DNA from: Hydractinia symbiolongicarpus
Lineage: Eukaryota; Cnidaria; Hydrozoa; Anthoathecata; Hydractiniidae
Reading direction: 5' to 3'
Assembly (NCBI RefSeq): GCF_029227915.1
Contig: NC_079879.1
Coordinates: forward strand, 29,950,501 to 30,014,500
Length of the DNA stretch: 64,000 nucleotides
Shown: piece by piece, positions 36,909 through 48,772 of the stretch
Numbering within the stretch: the first letter of the stretch is position 1
How the letters are laid out: each line of letters opens with the position of its first letter
Program-made: the position numbers and the translations under genes
Notes under the pieces: model-generated
The model's input: the letters and a program-made list of their open reading frames with translations, nothing else
Told to the model about the DNA's origin: nothing
The model's database searches: none

Positions 36909-36965
36909 CACGCAAAATCGGTTTCAGCCCCAAAGAGACCTAAAAAAGTAAAACTAAAAAAGTAA
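36909..36965 (+). other. Possible alternative last exon with basic tail
   Basis: After a TTTTAG acceptor, a 19-codon frame in phase 0 ends at TAA and encodes SVSAPKRPKKVKLKK near its end. NF-YC exon 8 also ends in phase 0, so splicing from 35,540 to here would replace the normal C-terminus with a nuclear-localisation-like basic tail. There is no evidence beyond splice sites and phase; it may be chance. Confidence 0.25.
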
Positions 36966-37599
36966 CAAATTCTTATTGTTTTATAAGGTTCTTATATAGC
37001 CTAAATCAGGATGGTTTTCGAGCTAAATCGTATTATGCTATTTTGTAGACCAGAATATATGCTCTCACCCCAATTTTTTTTTTGCAACTGCAATTTTAAA
37101 ACTCGCTATTTAAAAAGTATTTGTGTCACTGGACAGACCTTTGAAGAGAGGATAAAAAAATATTATCATACATCATATTTCTTGTGTTACAAAGTTTGTC
37201 CGTTGAATGTGGAAAACGATCTAAACTTGATATCTTATGTTGATGCAGGGTTGCTATTGAGCCTAAAATCCTGGAAATAAGAAAGGGTGCTTGGAAAACG
37301 AAGAAAAGTCGAATTTCTAACTAAACTTTAAAAGAGAACCCGGAAAATATATATTATGAAAATTTTTTTTCTCTAATTTTATAATGGGTTTAAGCATTGC
37401 ATGGTTTGTGAATTTCGGAATTGAATACGTTAATTTGTTGTACTAAGAAACTGAATTCTTAAAAGAAAAGCTATCTAATCTTTAAAAAAAGCCTAAAATT
37501 TTAATTAGAATTATCAGTGACATAACTGGTGCTTGAAAGTTCTTCCAGAAATTAAAAGATTTATTCGAGTGAGTGAGAAAACTAAATAATTCTACTAAC

Positions 37600-37687
37600 T
37601 CTATATGATAACTGTCTTTAAGCCAAAAGTGGTAGCCGCGAGTAGCGATGAGAGTATTTTCCGGGGAATCCCGCGGGATTTTAACTA
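37600..37687 (+). mobile_element. Diverged Helitron-like element
   Basis: It starts TCTATATGATAACTGTC and contains AAAAGTGGTAGCCGCGAGTA, comparable with GGTAGCTTAGCTGCGCAAGT in the copy ending at 41,345. Its hairpin AATCCCGCGGGATT has a different stem, and it ends CTAG before T. It is an older member or a sister subfamily. Confidence 0.45.
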
Positions 37688-38744
37688 GTTTTTTGTAAAG
37701 AAACAAATTAAAATAAACATTGCATATAATTCAAAATAAATCTTTTTTTTCACCACCAAAACTTCTGTGTTTTGGACTTGCTTATAAGTTTTCGTGTAGT
37801 TAGAGGATAGAAAAAGAGAAGAGGACGAAACTATTTCTATTTTCTAGCATGTACGTGACCGCAGTATTATCAACTGGGGATTTTACTGTCCTTTTTTTTA
37901 CATCCGTATCCCGTTACGTTGTCGTAATTGGACGTAAACGCTTTGCACGAACCTTGCTACATGCACGTGACGTATTTAATTTCTCTTAAACTCACAAAAG
38001 CTTTTACTAGCCGCTGATAATAAAAAAGTTAATTAAGTTTTACATTCGTTTTAATCGATTTGTGGGAAGTTTCTATGAGCTGACAGAAATATGCTTGGCA
38101 TATTTGCATGGTAAAGTTTCTTTGTGTTAGCAGTTAAATATTTAATGCTTATCGGCTGACTGTAATGTTCTTATATTTGGCGGGAGGGAAATATGCGATC
38201 AAATTTGTCATAGGTAATATTTTGTTTTTTTATCTCTAATTTTTCTTTATTGTGTTGCACGAATCTCATCTAAAAAAGTTTTAAGTTTCGACTGAGGCTG
38301 GATGTGCTTATATTTCGAATATTTTCAGTTCTAAATGTTTTTATTTGTGTTCCTCCGAAAAATAAGAAAAATATAGTCACGGATGATGATGAACATGTAC
38401 AGAATCAGAAGAAGTATTTATGGATGATGTTAAGGTTTCTTGTAGTAAAAAGATACATACGTAGCTACTAGTAAAAATGAAGGAAAACATTTTGTTTCTA
38501 GTGATTCTGGAATCGCTTTATTTTGTTCTTTTAAATTATGAGGGAATTTAAACTGAATGCGTTTTAATTTTTAATGTTCGACCAGGTTCTTGTAAACAAA
38601 GTTGTAAATAATAACATATTTATTAGAAGAAGAAAGACGTTATAAAAAGAATACAAATGGCTTTGTCCTTCCTCTGTTTAAAGGTTAATTTTTTTCATCT
38701 ATTATATTTTGTGGCATGCGAATCGAACAGGGTACTAGGTTGTT

Positions 38745-38778
38745 CATGGAGGTATAAAAGTTGTTTTATACCTCCATG
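38745..38778. repeat. Perfect 15-bp inverted repeat, 4-base loop
   Basis: CATGGAGGTATAAAA, loop GTTG, TTTTATACCTCCATG. A decayed version of the same stem occurs near 2035-2075, which suggests a short palindromic repeat family. Confidence 0.7.
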
Positions 38779-39399
38779 GGTTGGTTAAGAGTAAAAGATA
38801 TTTTTTTTTTGTTTTTTATTATTATCATTATTAATTTAGGTGCCTAATTTCATTTCCTTGTTTATTAATCCAATGATATGAAAGACAAAGCTAAAAACCA
38901 TTATTCAGTTTCTTCTCCCCAAAGAAAACAAAAAACTCTTAATCAGAGTTTATATCTGCCCAGCTGCGACATAAGAAATCCAAAAAAAAGTTTTACGCCA
39001 TAATAATTTTTCTATTCTACTAATGATATCATTTATATCATCAAAATGAAAAAATATTGTTACAAAAGTTTTTAATGTCGTTTTGATTGTACTGGCGGTT
39101 AAAATATGCTCTCCTCCTCAAAGATTTAATTTGGAACCATATAAAAATTCATATCATACTACAGAAAAGAATCGAAAAGAAGGAAAAGCAGTGATATTCT
39201 TTTCAATAATTGAGTTAACATGCTTTTGTTATTAGTTATTTTGAGGTTCAAATACGCGTTTCTAAGCAATAAATATTTTTTTCCAGCTGATATTTTCACA
39301 AAAGAAAAGATTAATATTGAAACGCCTGTTTTTGTTTCCATTGCATATAGTGAAAAATAGCAGAGGTATTTAACATTTAGTGATGAGGTGTTGATATAT

Positions 39400-40845
39400 A
39401 TGATCCGGAGCAAAACGAAGAAAATTGTGGATGAAAAAAACATTCATAGAAAACTCAGGATGAAATTATCGAAAACAAATGAAGATTCGTGGAAAAAAAG
39501 TCGATCATGGATGTTTATGAACTATTGTCTGGGTGCTTTTTTATTTGGTTTATCCCTGACAGCTTACTACCCAACGGAATACTACTATTTCAAGGATACT
39601 ATGAAAGTTAAAGAACCAGATTTATTTTATGGTCTATCCTGGGCTTTCTTGTGTGGCTCTGGTGTAATAACATCTTTACTTGGAAGCTATTATGCTGACT
39701 CGACAAAAAATGTTCGAGAAGTTTGCTTGGTCACAAATGTCGTGAATATTGTCGGTAACATATTATATGTGCTTTATTATTCGCCATATTTGGTATTACT
39801 CGGTCAATTATTAGTCGGTACTGCTGCCGCTAGAATGGTCGCTGCTGTCGGTGAAATTTCTCGAGTGTATGAAACAAACGATTTAACGCAAAATTTATCG
39901 TTTCTCGGTATATTTTCTACTATTGGTTCGGTAACAGGTCCATGTACGACGTACCTGTTTGCTTTGGTAGATACAGATATAGGAGCATGGAAACTAAATA
40001 TCGGAAATATGGTAGGCATTACCATGGCGATACTGTATTTTCTTCAACTCGTGTTGAATTATTTCACACTTGAGAATGTATCTAAACAGTATAATTTGAA
40101 AGAACATGAAAGTGAAACTATACTTCTGGAAAATATGGAAAACGAAAGAGAAGAGGAAGAAGAAGAAGAAGTTGGCGAATCAGACAAAAAAGAAGAAGAG
40201 CAGGAATCGTTCTATAAAAAATACATCAAAGCAATCAAAGTTCTCTTACAGAGCAACCACATTTTGTTTTTGTACTCCCTTTGCTTCTTCGCCTCGTTTG
40301 CCCGTGCAACAATCACCTTACTCCAGCCAATCAAAGCCGTTAAATATTTATCATGGAAACAGACACACCTGGCAACGTTTAATATAATTTCAACTGTAAG
40401 TGGTGCAATTCCAACTGCCGTCATCTTGACCCTTATCTCAAAACGAGTAAACGATTTTTATCTGTTACTCTTTACGTTATTGACTCTGTTATTAGCACTA
40501 GGGGTATTTGGGTTTTTACCATGGTTAGCTAGTAATCAAGTCCTAGCCTACGTCGTTACATATTCAAATGGCATCCTGACGCTGGCATCTACAGCTGGCT
40601 TCCATATTATATCAAGATCGATGTTGGCTAAATTTGTTCCCGATAATATACAAACTGTCACAGAAGCGATTCGCAATGCATTGTTTGAATTATCGTATAT
40701 GGTTGCTGGGCTATCTGTTAAGTTGCCATCTTCATATTTTCCCGAAGCGATGATATGCATGGCTGTTTTAATATTTTTAGCGATAATGTGGTTGTTATTT
40801 GATCACAAAAAATATAAAGAAGTAAAAATTATAAGTTTAAATTAA
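39400..40845 (+). CDS. Major facilitator transporter, MFSD8/CLN7-like, intronless
   Basis: A single open frame of 481 aa from the ATG at 39,400. The frame is open slightly upstream, but only non-ATG codons precede, back to a stop at 39,358. Twelve or so hydrophobic segments are visible. The first begins near residue 33 (MFMNYCLGAFLFGLSLTAYY). A long charged loop at about 235-275, rich in Glu and Lys (EREEEEEEEVGES), separates two six-helix halves, as in MFS proteins. GNILYVLYY and LLVGTAAARMVAAVGEISRV correspond to the helix 3-4 region of MFSD8-type transporters, and the helix 5 region has IGSVTGP. MFSD8 itself is lysosomal and linked to anion export; substrate and location here are inferred only. 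Other MFS families are possible at subfamily level. The lack of introns contrasts with NF-YC next door. Confidence 0.75.
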   Translation: MIRSKTKKIVDEKNIHRKLRMKLSKTNEDSWKKSRSWMFMNYCLGAFLFGLSLTAYYPTEYYYFKDTMKVKEPDLFYGLSWAFLCGSGVITSLLGSYYADSTKNVREVCLVTNVVNIVGNILYVLYYSPYLVLLGQLLVGTAAARMVAAVGEISRVYETNDLTQNLSFLGIFSTIGSVTGPCTTYLFALVDTDIGAWKLNIGNMVGITMAILYFLQLVLNYFTLENVSKQYNLKEHESETILLENMENEREEEEEEEVGESDKKEEEQESFYKKYIKAIKVLLQSNHILFLYSLCFFASFARATITLLQPIKAVKYLSWKQTHLATFNIISTVSGAIPTAVILTLISKRVNDFYLLLFTLLTLLLALGVFGFLPWLASNQVLAYVVTYSNGILTLASTAGFHIISRSMLAKFVPDNIQTVTEAIRNALFELSYMVAGLSVKLPSSYFPEAMICMAVLIFLAIMWLLFDHKKYKEVKIISLN

Positions 40846-42740
40846 AATGTGTTAGATTTATTTTTTAATTGGATTAAAACAGGACTAAATGACGTCATTC
40901 CTGGCATGATGACCGGCCTCGTTCTGATACCGTGTTAACTTTTCCCATAATCGTTTGAGACTGTACATAGCTAAAAAAATATTTCATTTGTTTTTAAATT
41001 CTTTTTTCAAATTATTCATTTGAAAAGGACACGGACTCCTTCAAATCTGTATAATTTGTGCTAATCAGCCATTGATTTAACCGAAAATTATTATCAGGTA
41101 AATCGAGCTGTACCATCGTGAGACTAGATTTTTACAACCTAAAAATTGTAATTATAATATTTCTTTCTGCATAAAGATTTTTTGTTCGGTATAATGTTAT
41201 TATGAAAATTAATACCCGTACACGTCTGTCTGTCTGTCTCTCACATAAAATGGTAGCTTAGCTGCGCAAGTAGCGAGACGCACGCAGTGTGGTATAAAAT
41301 AGACGGGCGAACCCGTGGAAAAATCCACGAAAAATTAACGACTAGTATAACACTATTTTCATAATTGGCTTAAGTTAGATTTTACCGGCAACGTGCAAGA
41401 ATGACGTTGACAGCATTCTTTCTATTTTTGTATGAATGTAAATTTAAAATTGACATTCTATCGTTTTTTATGATTGACTTCTCTTATTCCGTTTTTCTTT
41501 AATGGGTGTTTATATCATTTGAATCAGAAGTATTTCGATTTGCCCTGCTTAATAAAATTTATTATTAGGTAGATTTTACGAGCTGGTGTTCACTTCGTCA
41601 GTTCCTAGCACTGTTGTTGCTGCGTATTTTTAGTTGCTTCAGGCAAATTTTAATTATCTAAATAGGGAACATTGTAAGCTTATTTCCTACAAAAGCTAAC
41701 AGACGAGTATCGTGGACATGTTTTCTCGACAGTTTTATAGATATAACTTAACATGCTTAGGACGACTACAAACAAGAAAATTTTGAAAAATTTGCAAACA
41801 TTGTGAATATTTAAATCCTGTTTTTATTTAGTTGTGTTATTCTTATTTATTATATTATTTTTGATTTACTTTATTATTTTTAAAGCTGACGACTTGGTCT
41901 GGAAATAGGGTAAAGTAAACCTTAAATCATAACCACTTGTGCCAGGTACCTGTGGGCAGTGAGCCTGGGTGGTTATTCCCAATGCTGCTTGCAATTTGCA
42001 ATTTAAAAAGATACCTTTATCCCTATAATTATTACTTCTCTATGTTTTATTCTTCAAATATAAGTTTACGCAAGGTCCCTATAGTGATTATTGTTTTGTT
42101 TTGTTGTAGTTTTTTTTGTTGTTGTTGTTCTTCTGTTTATTTTTCTAAATTAAATATACCCATCATGCATTTCCCTCATAAATTTTATCCAAAGTGTTTA
42201 TATTACTGAACTTGTTAAAAGCGAGAGGACATTAAAAAGTCATTACATGTGAACAAAGTGTTTCTATTTTGCTAACATTTTTACAACTTTTTTAAAACGC
42301 TTCTTTTGTGTTGTCGTCTTCAAATGTTTATTCTTCACTATAAAGAGAAAAATATTTATAATAACGCATATCATAAATGACAGATTAACGCCCGTCCTGA
42401 AAAAAAAAATGAAGTTAATAGGAACCTAGATCTAGAACAAAACAGGATTCTTATAAATGCAGAAAAGCAACGCGAAAGCATGACTTTTACAACAAGTGGA
42501 AACTTTTAACCTTTTAAACCAGAAGGGGTTAGGTTTTATTCTGTCTGTAATTTCTTTAAATTAAAAATACTTTGTCGAAAATAGAGAAAAGATCCTCTTT
42601 TTAATTTGCTAATGAACGCTAGTATTCAGAAAATCGTTTTTACTGTCATTTACGGTACATAAATATGCTGTTTTAATAGGGAACCTTACATGTAGGCACA
42701 TTTATTTAAATATTAGAGTAAATGGAATTATTCAATTACT
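40846..42740. other. Intergenic, one Helitron-like copy
   Basis: Apart from the repeat ending at 41,345 I see only AT-rich sequence. The open frame at 41937-42209 is T-rich and low in complexity and is probably not coding. The region holds the 3' ends of two convergent genes. An AATAAA on the minus strand at 42,701-42,706 serves the antistasin gene. Confidence 0.4.
41201..41345 (+). mobile_element. Compact Helitron-like element with intact 3' end
   Basis: AATACCCGTACACGTCTGTC, AAAATGGTAGCTTAGCTGCG, GACGGGCGAACCC, the hairpin GTGGAAAAATCCAC and a CTAG end followed by T. The 5' boundary is eroded (no TC start found). Confidence 0.55.
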
Positions 42741-44388
42741 TTATTTGCACTTGCAGATCTCACACCCTTCCTCATTCTTTACAAACCCATTTGGACAGGC
42801 CATTCTGCATTGCCATTGTGGACATTCTTAAATAAAAAAAATCGTTAAAATGACTTGTGTTTTTATATAGAAGAAAAACCTTATTTAAAATAAATACGCT
42901 TACTGTTGCATTTGCAGATTTGGCAATCATTCTCATCTTTTTGGAAGCCATACTTGCAGAACATTCGGCATTGCTTCATGGAGCATTCTATGAAATATGA
43001 TTCATCGAAATCATTGGATTCGTTATTAACGTTTCCTTCCAGACGAAGATTTGTTATGTTTTATAATCTTATTTTTAATATTGCAAAAGTTGTCAAATCA
43101 ACTTACTGTTGCATTTGCAGACGTCACAGCCGTTGGCGTCTTTTTGGAATCCATTTTTGCAGAACATCATGCATTTCGTCAATGGACACTCTGGAAAGTT
43201 AAAAAAGCAATAAAAACTTTTCATTTCTTGTCAGCAAAGGTGGTGCCTAAAATGGAAATTGCTACACCTTTAACAACTTACTATTGCATTTGCAAACGTC
43301 GCAACCATTGTCGTCTTTTTGAAATCCATTTTTGCAAAACATTCTGCATTTTTGTAATGGGCATTCTAGAAAGTTCAGAAAAACGTTACCACCAAACATC
43401 ATTAGAAAGTCTTTTTCTCAAGAAGAAATGACAACACAATGACCACTTACTATTGCATTTGCAGGTTTTACATCCATTCTTATCAGTTTGGAAGCCATTC
43501 TTGCAGAACATAGTGCACATTATTGGTGAACATTCTAAAATATGAATTTGTAAAAACTCTTTTAAGTGAAAACTAACCAGAAAACTAACAAATGTTCAAA
43601 AGAGTTTTTTGTGTTACTGATACTCTCTGGAATTATTTGTTTCTGATCTTAACGCATATTGGTACCTTGTAGGAACAAATCATATTTGTCCCTTTAAAAA
43701 ATAAGGTATTATTATAAAAGTAAACAAATATTTTCTCACTGTTACACTTGCATACATCGCAACCATTTTCGTCTTTTTCGAATCCATATTTACAAAGCAT
43801 TTTGCATTGTCCCTTTGGACATTCTAAATATGAAGGGAGATAAATCAACATTGTCCATATGTTTTAAAAATAAGATAGATCATCAGATACGCACTGTTAC
43901 ATTTGCAGATGTCGCAGCCGTTCTCATCTTTTTGAAATCCGTTTTTGCAATACATTCTGCATTGCTTCTTGGAGCATTCTAAACAAAACAATAAAATATT
44001 GCAACACTTGAAGGTCACATTTGATAGCTCGATTAGACTACCTCCTTACCTGCTTTTGCTTGTGCTGCAAAAACAACGACAATCTAAATAAAGAACAAAG
44101 ATAATTTTTCACAGATAATTTTAACTAAAACTTTGTGTCGATTGAAATTTACAATTTTCACTCCAAAATTGAACGGAACAGAAAAAACTGATAGTTTTAG
44201 CTTTTAATTAATTAATGAGCTCTCCCGTTTCATTCCAAAAAACAGACATCAAAACAAGGAAATACTGTAATCAAATTGCTGTATTTTTATTCCATTTCCT
44301 GGAGTAAATATCAGCCTTAAAATCAAGCTGAGTTGATTGAAATTATTATATAAAAACATACCACTGTTAATGCTAAGAGTTTGTACAT
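42741..44388 (-). CDS. Secreted protein with seven antistasin-like domains
   Basis: Exons on the minus strand: 44388-44362, 44083-44050, then 43978-43895, 43823-43740, 43534-43451, 43365-43282, 43190-43107, 42987-42904 and 42826-42741; 216 aa. The first two exons encode a signal peptide (MYKLLALTV, then IVVVFAAQAKA). Each later exon encodes exactly one 28-residue domain in phase 1, with six Cys spaced C-x4-C-x3-C...GC-x2-C-x-C and the signature KDENGCDVCKCN. This is the antistasin fold, a serine-protease inhibitor module first known from leeches and present in hydrozoan gland-cell proteins. No extra domain follows. A TATAAAAG box (minus strand, 44,454-44,461) lies about 66 bases before the ATG, and AATAAA at 42,701-42,706 follows the stop. 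The protease target cannot be read from the sequence. Domain 6 reads KDENDCQIC, losing the usual Gly before Cys. Confidence 0.88.
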
Positions 44389-47148
44389 CTTGAATGCTTT
44401 TCTTCTAAAACTCAATACAAGAGAAAAGATGAAAAACTGAAGAACTGCATCATCTTTTATACCTTCATTAGATTTGTTTGGGGTAAATACACTTGCTTAA
44501 ATATTGTCCTATTAACATATTAATATTTCATATATTCGTATACTGTATATATAAAATATTGAAACAGCTATCACTACCTTCACAAGGTTTAGGATCCATA
44601 ACAATATCACAATATTTATTACATTCCTATTTACTTTGTTTACGTACGAAAGCGTGTTATTGACCAGCGGTATATATTTTGTTGATATTTTTGCTATGAT
44701 AGCAAATTAATTGCATGAAGTATACTTGATATTAAATTTACACAGCAAACAAAGATGGTAAAATTTTGCTTTTTATTTTTCATATTTATTTGTTTTTGTG
44801 CAATTGAAATGGTGCATTACAACGGTAGCTAATTCACTTTATTTTATATATGCCAAAAGAATCCTTTACAAAACTTCATGACGATAATTTACTTTGCTAT
44901 GAATAAGAGATTTTTTTGAGGTCAAAAAGTGTGGGAAATAAGTGCAGAAAATATTTCCCAGCATGATTTCATAATCCCAAAAACGTAAGGAGTAGGCAGG
45001 CGCACAAACTAGCAAGCTAAATTATAGCGTTTCTTTTAAATACGCCAAAATCAAAAATACCAAAATCAAAACGCAAATTTGAAACATATTTTTGAATACT
45101 TTGAATGAAAATTTTACAACAAGGTATAGATAATAACACACCGGGTGTAATTATAAAATTTTATCGTCCTTTAATACGCTTTGCTGCTTTGCTTATCTGA
45201 AGCCATAAAGACGACTAAGTGATGCACTTAGAAGATTTTTCTTTAGCAAGTTACATAAGCTTGGTAAGAGAACGTTACACTAAGCTGAGAAACAAAGACA
45301 GCTAACTTCAAAATTCGCTACCACAAGTTTAAGCTATTTCTATAATAGATTTACGCATTAAGTTTAATTATCTATTTAAAGTTTCTTGAAATGTGCTAAC
45401 AGTTGCTGACACCAGCATGGCAATTTTCCACGAATCATGGATTATTTCGCACATTTAAAATGCTGTCTGCCTCTCCTACGCGTGTGCAACAGTATCGTCT
45501 TCTTAGTCAGCCGGCTGCATAGCAATTACCGCGTGAAGCTTTTATCCATATTTGAGAAAAGTCGAAAAATCTGCGTTTGTGTCATAGGATTGTAGAGTCA
45601 ATAGTCCAAGGTAGACCACCAAGAGAATTGTTTTAAAACAATTTATACAATTCTGGACATACATTTTCAAATATGGAACAATCCACTCCGTGACCCTCTG
45701 CGAACATGAACAAGAGTGTGCGAACGGCTTTCTCAATTGCTTGTAATGAGCTGGAAAATTCCTTCTTTCGCATTAATTTAAGTCCGGGATTATAGCGTGG
45801 ATTATGTTTTTAAGTTAAAAACAATCAGAAAAAAATAATGATGAAGTTACACTTTTAGAGCGATCACATTACTTATAATTAATGTGAACCACGACTGCTT
45901 TAAAATTGAACGGCAACCTATTTCCGAAATCGCGCGTTGATCGAAAAAGCAGCTAGATGTTACACGCTTTCTGATGAACCTTTCTTAAGTACTCTCCTGG
46001 AAAATTGTTGTTGCTGTTGTTTTAGAAAGGGTGAGCAGCGCATTCTGAGCATATTTACGTATATATAGAAGTAGCATTTTCGTAGCCTCCCAGCTGAGAA
46101 ATATTGGCGAGTTTATACAGTTTGCTAACGTCAAAAAACGGGTATAATTTATATGGTTATTCTCAATAATACACAATTTCATAGTATCGCCTTATACATG
46201 TGAGATAGTTGATATTTAGTATAAATTTGGAGGTTTACGTGACTAGGACTGGATAATTCAAAAAATAAATAAACTACAAAACATTACATTTAAGATCAAT
46301 TACGGATGAGTACCCATTGGGCACATTATATGAAAATTATTGCTTGGGCACATTATATGAAAATTATTACTAAATTAACTGCCAGAAAAAGTAATTTTAA
46401 AACTGATATTTTCCGGAATTTTTTATATGTAACCAGTCTAGTTAGAGATCTTAGGCTCAGAAACACCAAATGTTAAATAATGTACAAATAAGCAACATTA
46501 TTAATTATGAATAGTATGGTAATGCGTTATTTTAACCCTGATCTTACGGCAAAGTCGTGATGAAAGTATTATTGCATCCCCCAGTTCCCAAAACCACTTG
46601 TTGTTGTAGAAAATTACTTTCGGAAAGGCTGTTTTAGAGTGTCCAAAAACACTAGATTTAGAGATTAACTTTTCCGATACGGTGGTCAAAACCATCTGCC
46701 CTGCAGGTAGCAGGTAATAAAAACGTAAAGACGAAATAACAACAGATATAACAATTGTCGTTCATATAAACCAGTACCATAAACCTGAAAAAGTATTGGA
46801 ATTCTTGAGGTTTGGCCTATGGCTCAGAATTTTTTCAATTTCTTACAGAAAGAAAATAAAAACATATAATTTAATGAAATTACAATTAGGATGTAAATTC
46901 GTCATGTTGTAAAAAGTAGTAATTTGACTACCATTTTGAATAGATTACAAGTGTAATAGTATGAGAGATACCATCGTTCAGGCGTGTTTCTTGAGAGGTT
47001 CTTGACTCAACCTAACCATTTTCGTCTTCAAACTTTATCCCAATGGGCTCAATGGGTTACAGACAAACAAAAAAGTGCAAATGAAAACTGTTTTTATCAC
47101 GTTAAATTTATTTCAACTAAAATAACATTCATTGTGATGTTGAAATCT
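44389..47148. other. Between the two antistasin genes, no gene seen
   Basis: It contains the TATA box of the downstream gene, a two-copy tandem repeat (GGGCACATTATATGAAAATT) at about 46,317-46,367, and AATAAA on the minus strand at 47,107-47,112 for the next gene. Small open frames such as 45542-45736 and 46501-46695 show no domains. Confidence 0.45.
44454..44461 (-). promoter_or_regulatory. TATA box of the seven-domain antistasin gene
   Basis: TATAAAAG on the minus strand, about 66 bases upstream of the ATG. This is consistent with a transcription start about 30 bases below it and a short 5' UTR. Confidence 0.55.
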
Positions 47149-48772
47149 TCATTCTCTACACTTGCAGATTCGACATCCATTCTTTCGTACAAAACCTTTT
47201 TCACATTTCATTCTACAAAGTGGTGGACACCCTAGAAAACAATTTGGAATGTCAAATGCCATTAAAGCAGCTCCAATGCAAATGTAGGTCTAATGGTATC
47301 GTATGGAAGACTTACTGTTACAGTAGCAAGTTTGACAACCATATCTGTTTACTTTATAGCCATTCTTGCAGCTTCTGGTGCATTTTCGTTTGCGACAAAC
47401 CACTGTAAAATGCGATAGGCACGTTATATATTGGAAACAGTAATAAAAAAATAATTGAGAATTGCAGAGCAAAAACTTTTATGCACATTACGACGCCGTT
47501 TCATTTATATCGAGAAAATAACATGACGCAGTACAACCAGTTTTCTTAATTAATTCTAACAATAATAAATGATTGATCATGTTAGATCATTTTGTTAAGT
47601 AAAAAACAATATAGTAGAATAATTATTGTGTAATATTAATAATTGCTTCCATAACTCACCAGGTTTGCACTCACAAAGTCGGCAGCCATCTTCATCTCTT
47701 TTGTATCCTCGGAAGCAAAATTTGGCGCACCTTGTATGTGGACACTCTATAAAAGAAGAATAGATATCAACTTGTAAAAAGTGGTCTGAACTAAAACTTG
47801 AGATTGTTTCCTGCAAAAGACGTTTTCATTGGATTATTTCGAACTTGATTTAGACTCACTGCAATCGCATGTTTTGCAACCATTTTCGTCTTTTTCGAAG
47901 CCGTTTCTGCATCGGCGTTTCTTTCCTGGAAAAATGCACTTTCGAGCAGGACAAACTAAAAGAAAATGAAAAATCAAGGTCTTTCTATTTTTTCTATACT
48001 TAACGATACTTAACGTTTTTTTAACATTGAAAGTTTTATATTAGTCAAATCTAGAAAACCCATTATTATTTACTGTGCAATACATAAACTGGAAGCACAA
48101 AACATTTTTTAAATTCGTCCTCATCTTCATTTTTCCGAACTGCAAATTTGTATTTCTCTACAAATTTGATGTGGACCCACCTTTCTTAGTTTTGCATTTA
48201 CAAATTTCGCATCCCTTCTTATTCTTTTCAAATCCATCGGCGCATTTCATGCGGCATTGTACTTTTGGACATTCTAAATGTTGACAAGAAATAGTATTTT
48301 ACAATGGTCAGCTTTAAAAGTTTGAAGAATATTTCAATGATCACGTGTTAAATATTTGATTGGGCCTACCTGGTTTTTTGCATTTACAAATTTCGCAGCC
48401 ATCTTTGTTCTTTTCAAATCCATTTGGACAAGCCATTTTGCATTTTGCCTTTGGACACTCTTAAAAAATTGATTTTATGAACTAAATTTGCTACTTTGAT
48501 CGTATAGTTAAAGCTTAAAATAAACCCACAGAGTGGATATTGGAGGTTTCTGCATGAAATACACACCCAGTCTAACCAATAGATGCCGTTAAACGACACA
48601 ATAAATTTGAAACATCTGCATTAATAAATTAGTTTAAATACCTGCATTTGAGAATGCCACAAAAGCAACGATTATCTAAATAAAAAAGACGAAAAATATC
48701 AACATTTTCAAATATTTTCCAGTCTAAAGATTGTTGTTGGCATACCGTAGCACAGAGAAAAATTTTGTTCAT
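47149..48772 (-). CDS. Secreted protein with six antistasin-like domains
   Basis: Exons on the minus strand: 48772-48746, 48675-48642, 48459-48370, 48273-48181, 47955-47860, 47746-47660, 47402-47316 and 47231-47149; 198 aa. Signal peptide MNKIFLCAT then IIVAFVAFSNA. Its exon sizes (27 and 34 bases) equal those of the neighbouring antistasin gene, so the two are tandem duplicates. Six Cys-rich domains follow, one per exon in phase 1, but far more varied than in the neighbour: the third is longer (CIFPGKKRRCRNGFEKDENG), and several carry Lys/Arg-rich linkers (KCKTKK, VCRKRKCTRSC). A basic residue between Cys could serve as a protease-binding P1 site, which is inference. TATAAAAT lies at 48,831-48,838 (minus), and AATAAA at 47,107-47,112. 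Probably a secreted serine-protease inhibitor. Confidence 0.85.

Larger units (their letters stand above)
35962..39399. other. Intergenic, AT-rich, mostly featureless
   Basis: It includes the NF-YC 3' UTR and poly(A) signal, a possible alternative terminal exon (36,909-36,965), a Helitron-like copy (37,600-37,687) and a perfect hairpin (38,745-38,778). Other open frames, such as 37011-37280, look like chance. Confidence 0.4.

Noticed and set aside
40106..40387. Lys-rich 93-codon frame inside the MFS gene
   Set aside because: It is a shadow frame of the Glu-rich cytoplasmic loop of the real gene.
42906..43431. Plus-strand frames overlapping the antistasin exons
   Set aside because: They are antisense shadows; the minus strand has matching Cys patterns, splice sites and phases in every exon.
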